DNA of 46,555 nt, from the NCBI RefSeq assembly GCF_001687365.1, contig NZ_LGLV01000024.1:1-46555 (forward strand), in the 5' to 3' direction. This document shows positions 42,414-46,555 of the stretch, in pieces. The notes beneath the pieces are model-generated. The model had not been told where the DNA came from. It saw only the letters and a list, made by a program, of their open reading frames with translations, and did no database searches. Numbering within the stretch: the stretch's first letter is position 1; every line of letters begins with the position of its first letter. The translations under genes and the position numbers were made by a program. Source of the DNA: Pararhizobium polonicum. Lineage in GTDB: Bacteria; Pseudomonadota; Alphaproteobacteria; Rhizobiales; Rhizobiaceae.

Positions 42414-43442
42414 TCAGCGCTGGCTTGCCGTCTCCGTATTCTTGGCGTTCAGCCGGGCTTTCTTTTCCTGGAACCGCGCCTGCATCTGAGCCTCGCCCTC
42501 CTTGGTTCCGTCGTGCCAGGTGCCGAACCACTTATCGAGCGGGATCAACCCGTCGCCGCCGTAGTTCACCTCGAAATACTTGTGGTGAAGGTAGTGTGCG
42601 TAAGCATGGCTATCGACGGCGGTTTCCTCGGTGACCTCGAGCTTTTCGAAGCCGATATGGCCGTTGACCGCACCAAAGCCGGCAATGTGCAACTGGAACA
42701 GCGCAACGATCGGATTGGAGGGAATGACGAGATGCCACAGCGCGACGGCGTGATAGAGAAACCCTTCCACCGGATGCATGGACAGCGACGACCACGGCGA
42801 CGGATTGACCGAATTGTGGTGGACGGAGTGAATCCACTTGTAGAGCAACGGCGTGTGGATCAGCCGGTGGATCAGGAAGAAATGCACCTCATGAATGACC
42901 GGTGCGATGAAGACCAGCAGGGCCAGATAATAGGGATGCTCATCCCAGTTGACCCAGGTGGCGGAACCGTTGGCGAAGCACCAGAGCATGGCCACTTCGA
43001 CCACTGTCCAGAGCGGGATCGAGATGAAGAAACTCCGCATGAAGTTGTCGATATTCTGGCTCTTGAACCAGAAGACATCCGATGGCTGCTCGGATGGGAA
43101 CTTCGCGTTGTATTTAAAGCGGTTTCCCTGAACACGCTTGACGTAGTAGAAAAGCTCGATCGAGCCGTACATGACGAAGATCGCTGTCGCGTTGACCGCA
43201 TAGAGATAGAGTGGCCAGCCCCAGCTCAATGTCTTCATCGTCTCGATATCGGGAATGACGAGGTACCAGTAGGCGAGCGCGGTTGCCATGTGGAACGCAT
43301 TCCACGGAAAGAGATATTCCGGCAGCCAATGCAGCACTTTCAGGAATTTCGGCGGCCAGGCCCAGAAGGGCGCAACCTCGATGCGGCCGTTGGGCGACCA
43401 ATCGCCCCGCTTGTTTCGTGTGCCAAACTTCAGATCATCCAT
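42414..43442 (-). CDS. Membrane di-iron oxygenase of the sterol desaturase/fatty acid hydroxylase superfamily
   Basis: A 342-residue integral membrane protein with three to four hydrophobic helices. The histidine boxes are complete: HRLIH (HxxxH) in FFLIHRLIHTPL, HSVHH (HxxHH) and HYLHH (HxxHH) near the C-terminus, with an additional HPVEGFLYH. These bind the di-iron centre. Members hydroxylate or desaturate lipids, sterols and similar compounds. It is separated by 136 bases from the binding-protein gene, is divergent from the LacI gene, and sits near a Rieske ferredoxin and a reductase that could power it. The role of MocD in rhizopine demethylation is analogous, but this is a different oxygenase type. 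The start at 43442 has GAGGA upstream. Confidence 0.85.
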   Translation of the reverse strand: MDDLKFGTRNKRGDWSPNGRIEVAPFWAWPPKFLKVLHWLPEYLFPWNAFHMATALAYWYLVIPDIETMKTLSWGWPLYLYAVNATAIFVMYGSIELFYYVKRVQGNRFKYNAKFPSEQPSDVFWFKSQNIDNFMRSFFISIPLWTVVEVAMLWCFANGSATWVNWDEHPYYLALLVFIAPVIHEVHFFLIHRLIHTPLLYKWIHSVHHNSVNPSPWSSLSMHPVEGFLYHAVALWHLVIPSNPIVALFQLHIAGFGAVNGHIGFEKLEVTEETAVDSHAYAHYLHHKYFEVNYGGDGLIPLDKWFGTWHDGTKEGEAQMQARFQEKKARLNAKNTETASQR

Positions 43443-43682
43443 GTTCAATCCTCGAGCGGGCAATGTGCCTTGCCCAGCAGCAGCCTTGATGTTGTTCACA
43501 CAGGTCGAAGCCCATCACCGCGGACACACAGAACCGTTCGGTGCCCAGGTGCTGGGCCCGTCCTTCTCATTCCCCACGGCTGACTATCTTCCTCCCAAAC
43601 GGCCGGGCATCCCGAAGCCGTCTTGCTTGAGTGAAGTTAAATGGCTTGACGCCTCTCAACGCAAGTGCTGTTGATATGCGGA

Positions 43683-43705
43683 GATACAAAAGTTTCATTT
43701 GTATC
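43683..43705. promoter_or_regulatory. Palindromic operator between oxygenase and lacI-type genes
   Basis: GATACAAA-AGTTTCA-TTTGTATC is a perfect eight-base-arm inverted repeat in the 306-base divergent intergenic region. It starts 241 bases from the oxygenase start and ends 43 bases before the regulator start. LacI-type proteins bind such sites. Further ATGATA/TATCAT-like words lie downstream (about 43729-43738) and resemble words at 44829-44857. The rest of 43443-43748 shows no gene. Confidence 0.6.
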
Positions 43706-43748
43706 AGTTTGGCGTGAAATTTGACATGAAATGATATGAGGAACGACG

Positions 43749-44777
43749 ATGACGCGTCCAACGATACGGGATCTGGCCAATGCGGCCGACGTTTCCATCG
43801 CCACGGCGAACCGGGTGATCGGGGGCAGCGGGAGTGTCAAGCAATCGACCATGCAGCGGGTCAAGGAAGCGGCGCAGGAGATCGGGTTCTACGGCATGGG
43901 CGCCATCGACAGCCGAATCGCCGCAACAAGAAGCAAATACCGCTTCGGCTTCCTTCTGCATCAGCCATCCCGGCAATTTTACCTGAACCTTGCGCAGGCG
44001 CTGCGAGCCGCAGCCGAGCGCATCCCCGACTGCTTGATCGATCTTCGAATCGAGTTTCTCGACGATCTGTCGCCACAGAATACGGCGGCAAAAATGCTTG
44101 AGCTTGCCGAAACCTGCGATGCCGTCGGTGTCGTCGCTGCGGTTCATCCCATTGTCAGCCAGGCGGTGGAAACGCTACAGAGCCAGGGCAAGCCGGTCTT
44201 TGCGCTCATTTCGCAGATCGCCCCGACAGGGCAGGTTCACTTCATCGGTCTCGATGGCTGGAAAGTGGGCCGCACGGCGGCCTGGATGTTCGAGCATGTC
44301 TGTGATCGTCCCGGCAAGCTCGGGGTTCTCATGGGCAACCCCCGATACCGTTGCCAGGAGATGAACGAGAGCGGATTTCGATCCTATTTCCGGGAATATG
44401 CCTCCGATTTCACCATTCTCGAGCCGCGCTCCACTTTCGAGTCGAAGGCGGTCGCCGAGGAAATGACCGAGAACCTTCTCAAGGAACACCCGGACCTGCA
44501 GGGCCTCTATGTTGCGGGCGGCGGTATCTCCGGCGCCCTCGCCGCGCTGAGATCGACCGGCAACGCCGGGAAAGTCATGCTGGTCGGCTACGAGCTGATG
44601 GACATAACGAAGCAGGCGCTTCTCGACGGCACCATGACCTTTGTCATCTCCCACCCCTTAAATCGCGTGGCGGAGGAAGCCCTGTCGGGCATGGTTCGCT
44701 GCGTCAAGGCAAAGGGTGGCGACGGCGCCTATACCAGCGTCCTGCCGTTCGAAATCTACACCCGCGAGAATATATAG
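43749..44777 (+). CDS. LacI-family regulator of the moc-like cluster
   Basis: A 342-residue LacI-type repressor or activator. The HTH is TIRDLANAADVSIATANRVIGGSGSVKQS at residues about 5-33. The effector domain is sugar-binding-like (FGFLLHQPSRQFYLNLAQAL, FALISQIAPTGQVHFIGLDG). MocR and related rhizopine regulators are of a different (GntR/MocR) family, so this is a different control. It is divergent from the oxygenase operon and followed by the reductase gene on the same strand. It probably controls both sides, with inverted repeats at each. Confidence 0.9.
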   Translation: MTRPTIRDLANAADVSIATANRVIGGSGSVKQSTMQRVKEAAQEIGFYGMGAIDSRIAATRSKYRFGFLLHQPSRQFYLNLAQALRAAAERIPDCLIDLRIEFLDDLSPQNTAAKMLELAETCDAVGVVAAVHPIVSQAVETLQSQGKPVFALISQIAPTGQVHFIGLDGWKVGRTAAWMFEHVCDRPGKLGVLMGNPRYRCQEMNESGFRSYFREYASDFTILEPRSTFESKAVAEEMTENLLKEHPDLQGLYVAGGGISGALAALRSTGNAGKVMLVGYELMDITKQALLDGTMTFVISHPLNRVAEEALSGMVRCVKAKGGDGAYTSVLPFEIYTRENI

Positions 44778-44812
44778 CCCCCTGCGCCTCGATAATAATG
44801 ATATTGTTTATC

Positions 44813-44857
44813 TCATTTTTATCGAAAAATGATAGTCAATGATACATTGCATCATTG
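44813..44857. promoter_or_regulatory. Two inverted repeats before the reductase gene
   Basis: TCATTTTT-ATCG-AAAAATGA (44813-44832) and CAATGAT-ACATTGC-ATCATTG (44837-44857) are perfect inverted repeats in an AT-rich stretch between the lacI-type gene and the reductase gene. They may be operators of a reductase-purU transcript. ATGATA occurs here twice, as it does before the regulator gene, which suggests the same binding protein. Confidence 0.5.
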
Positions 44858-44918
44858 GCATGTTGCGCCTTGCCGGACATTGCGTATGGTCGGACCCACA
44901 CCTTGGGAGGCAACACCT

Positions 44919-46148
44919 GTGACACAACACTTCGTCATCATCGGCGCTGGCGAATGCGGCGGCCGTGCGGCACTCTCTTTACGTGAACGAGGCTTTACAG
45001 GGACACTCACGCTGATCGGCAGTGAAAGCCTGGCGCCCTATGAGCGTCCGCCGCTGTCGAAGGACGGTATTCTTCTTGCCGCCGGGCCGAAATTCGTTGC
45101 GGAAGCGGACGATTTTGCATCGCGCGGCATTATCTTGCGGCTGGGCGTTTCCGTGACCGCAATCGATCGTGGCAGCAAGTCCGTTTCCATCTCCGACGGA
45201 ACGGTCCTCGCCTATGATAAACTGCTGCTTGCGACCGGCGCGCGGCCACGGGAGTTTCCCGCGTTGCCTTCTCACGGCAAGCGGATCCGCACGCTTCGCA
45301 GCCATGCCGATGCCATGGAGATCCGCACGTTCCTCGGGCCGGGACGGAAGATGGCCATGATCGGCGGCGGCTTTATCGGCCTGGAACTGGCGGCGAGCGC
45401 CAGGCGGCTCGGCACAGCGGTGACGCTGATCGAGGGGCTGCCGCGGATCCTGTCGCGCGGCGTTCCCCCGGAGATCGCCGCAGCTGTCGCCTCTCGCCAT
45501 CGGGCCGAAGGCGTGGACATTCTCTGCAACGCCCGCATCGCCGGGATCGACGACACCGGAGACGGCGTGCGTGTTCTCCTGGAGGATGGTTCCGCAATCG
45601 AAGCCGATATTCTGGTCGTTGGGATAGGATCCGTCCCCAACACCGAAATCGCCGCCGCCGCCGGTTTGGCCGTCGACAACGGCATTGCCGTCGATATCCA
45701 TCTGCAGACCAGCTACCCGGACGTCTACGCCGCGGGCGACTGTTGCTCCTTCCCGAGCGATCATTACGGTGGCCGCCGCATCCGGCTTGAATCGTGGCGC
45801 AGCGCCCAGGAACAGGCGCTTCTCGCTGCCGCCAATATGATGGGCGCCAAGGAAGCTCTATCCGCCGTGCCGTGGTTCTGGTCGGATCAGTACGACTTCA
45901 CGCTGCAGGTCGCGGGACTGGCCGATGGCGCAGCAACCACGGTGCGCCGTGATCTGTCTTCCGAGGCGTTTATTCTCTTCCACCTGGCCGAAGACGGCCG
46001 GCTGCTTGCGGCCAGCGGCATCGGGCCGGGCAATGCAATCGCCCGCGATATCCGCCTGGCTGAAATGCTGATCGGCGCCGGCCGCCATCCCGATCCCAAG
46101 GCGCTCGCAGCGCCGGAGGTCAAGCTCAAGCAATTGCTGGCAGCCTGA
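44919..46148 (+). CDS. FAD-dependent ferredoxin reductase (MocF-like)
   Basis: A 409-residue class I oxygenase-type ferredoxin reductase. It has the FAD motif VIIGAGECGGRAALSLRE at the N-terminus and YERPPLSKDG. The NAD(P)H motif is MIGGGFIGLELAASARRLG near residue 150. The second FAD motif is DVYAAGDCCSFPSD, and a C-terminal reductase domain with WFWSDQYDFTLQVAG follows. These match the putidaredoxin-reductase/BenC-like family. The start chosen is GTG at 44919, because GGGAGG lies 8 bases upstream. An ATG at 44886 would add a non-conserved stretch. Its probable partner is the Rieske ferredoxin encoded at 38839-39150. purU follows after 60 bases. Confidence 0.93.
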   Translation: MTQHFVIIGAGECGGRAALSLRERGFTGTLTLIGSESLAPYERPPLSKDGILLAAGPKFVAEADDFASRGIILRLGVSVTAIDRGSKSVSISDGTVLAYDKLLLATGARPREFPALPSHGKRIRTLRSHADAMEIRTFLGPGRKMAMIGGGFIGLELAASARRLGTAVTLIEGLPRILSRGVPPEIAAAVASRHRAEGVDILCNARIAGIDDTGDGVRVLLEDGSAIEADILVVGIGSVPNTEIAAAAGLAVDNGIAVDIHLQTSYPDVYAAGDCCSFPSDHYGGRRIRLESWRSAQEQALLAAANMMGAKEALSAVPWFWSDQYDFTLQVAGLADGAATTVRRDLSSEAFILFHLAEDGRLLAASGIGPGNAIARDIRLAEMLIGAGRHPDPKALAAPEVKLKQLLAA

Positions 46149-46208
46149 CCCCTCCCCTTTTCGCTATCAACGCGGACAAGCCGCTCGCTCATCCGACTGA
46201 GGATTCTC

Positions 46209-46555
46209 ATGACCGCCCATGTACTGACCGTTTCGTGCAAATCGACCCGTGGCATCGTCGCGGCAATTACCGGCTATCTGGCCGACCAGGGGTGCAACAT
46301 CGTCGACAGCTCGCAGTTCGATGATCTCGAAACCGGCCTGTTCTTCATGCGCCTGAGTTTCGACAGTCAGGAAGGAAACCAGCAGGCAGAACTGGAAAAA
46401 GGCTTTGCGGCTGTCGCCGCCCGGTTTCAGATGACGGCGCAGTTTCATGACAGCGAACACCGGATGAAGGTGCTGTTGATGGTGTCACGCTTCGGCCATT
46501 GCCTGAATGACCTGCTCTACCGCTGGAAGATCGGCGCCCTGCCGATCGAGATCGT
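46209..46555 (+). CDS. purU: Formyltetrahydrofolate deformylase, 5' part (runs off the window)
   Basis: The first 115 residues or so of PurU, open to the window end. An ACT-domain N-terminus (AHVLTVSCKSTRGIVAAI, GCNIVDSSQFDD, FFMRLSF) is followed by the start of the formyltransferase domain, SRFGHCLNDLLYRWKIGALPIEIV, which is characteristic. The enzyme splits 10-formyl-THF into formate and THF. In bacteria it is often found beside demethylation and oxygenase gene sets that generate one-carbon units. It lies 60 bases after the reductase gene, so it may be co-transcribed and functionally linked to the cluster. Confidence 0.93.
   Translation, partial: MTAHVLTVSCKSTRGIVAAITGYLADQGCNIVDSSQFDDLETGLFFMRLSFDSQEGNQQAELEKGFAAVAARFQMTAQFHDSEHRMKVLLMVSRFGHCLNDLLYRWKIGALPIEI

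Overview
The window is GC-rich and densely coding, and its gene content points to an alphaproteobacterium of the Rhizobiaceae (Rhizobium/Agrobacterium/Ensifer type). The evidence is a glyoxylate carboligase operon, a liu leucine-degradation operon, class Ib nrdHIEF and btuFCD both behind cobalamin riboswitches, two RIME-like rhizobial palindromic mosaic repeats, and a catabolic cluster resembling rhizopine (moc) genes. No rRNA, tRNA, CRISPR array or prophage was seen.

Layout. 1-2046: a structured non-coding stretch, a GH25 lysozyme-like lipoprotein and a VOC-fold protein. 2183-6911: an IclR regulator divergent from gcl-hyi-glxR, which convert glyoxylate to glycerate. 6991-8205: an HI0933-type flavoprotein on the opposite strand. 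8469-15344: six genes, liuA-liuB-ridA-liuD-liuE-liuC, taking isovaleryl-CoA to acetoacetate and acetyl-CoA. 15377-16302: a Xre/RES toxin-antitoxin pair with its palindromic operator. 16334-18448: a TetR regulator divergent from a Bcr/CflA drug exporter. 18598-23034: promoter, NrdR-like box, B12 riboswitch and nrdH-nrdI-nrdE-[repeat]-nrdF. 23140-23934: an SDR oxidoreductase. 23994-27345: a second B12 riboswitch and a btuF-btuC-btuD uptake system.

27567-36008 is an accessory region: an NAD-binding reductase divergent from a HxlR regulator, a decayed stretch with an insertion-sequence remnant, a LysR regulator divergent from an EmrAB-type pump, a MarR regulator behind a perfect 31-bp palindrome, an FMN reductase, a cupin and an alpha/beta hydrolase.

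36115-46555 (window end) is the most interesting part. A minus-strand set encodes a membrane di-iron oxygenase of the sterol-desaturase type, a periplasmic sugar-binding protein, permease, ATPase, Rieske ferredoxin, Hyi-like TIM-barrel protein, a divergent PanB-like protein and a Gfo/Idh/MocA dehydrogenase. A LacI-type regulator, a ferredoxin reductase and a truncated purU run on the plus strand. My reading is that these form a three-component oxygenase (oxygenase, Rieske ferredoxin, reductase) coupled to uptake and catabolism of a polyol- or cyclitol-like compound, possibly O- or N-methylated. The PanB-like and PurU proteins suggest a released one-carbon unit. The gene families are seen in the sequence; the substrate and the demethylation are inference.
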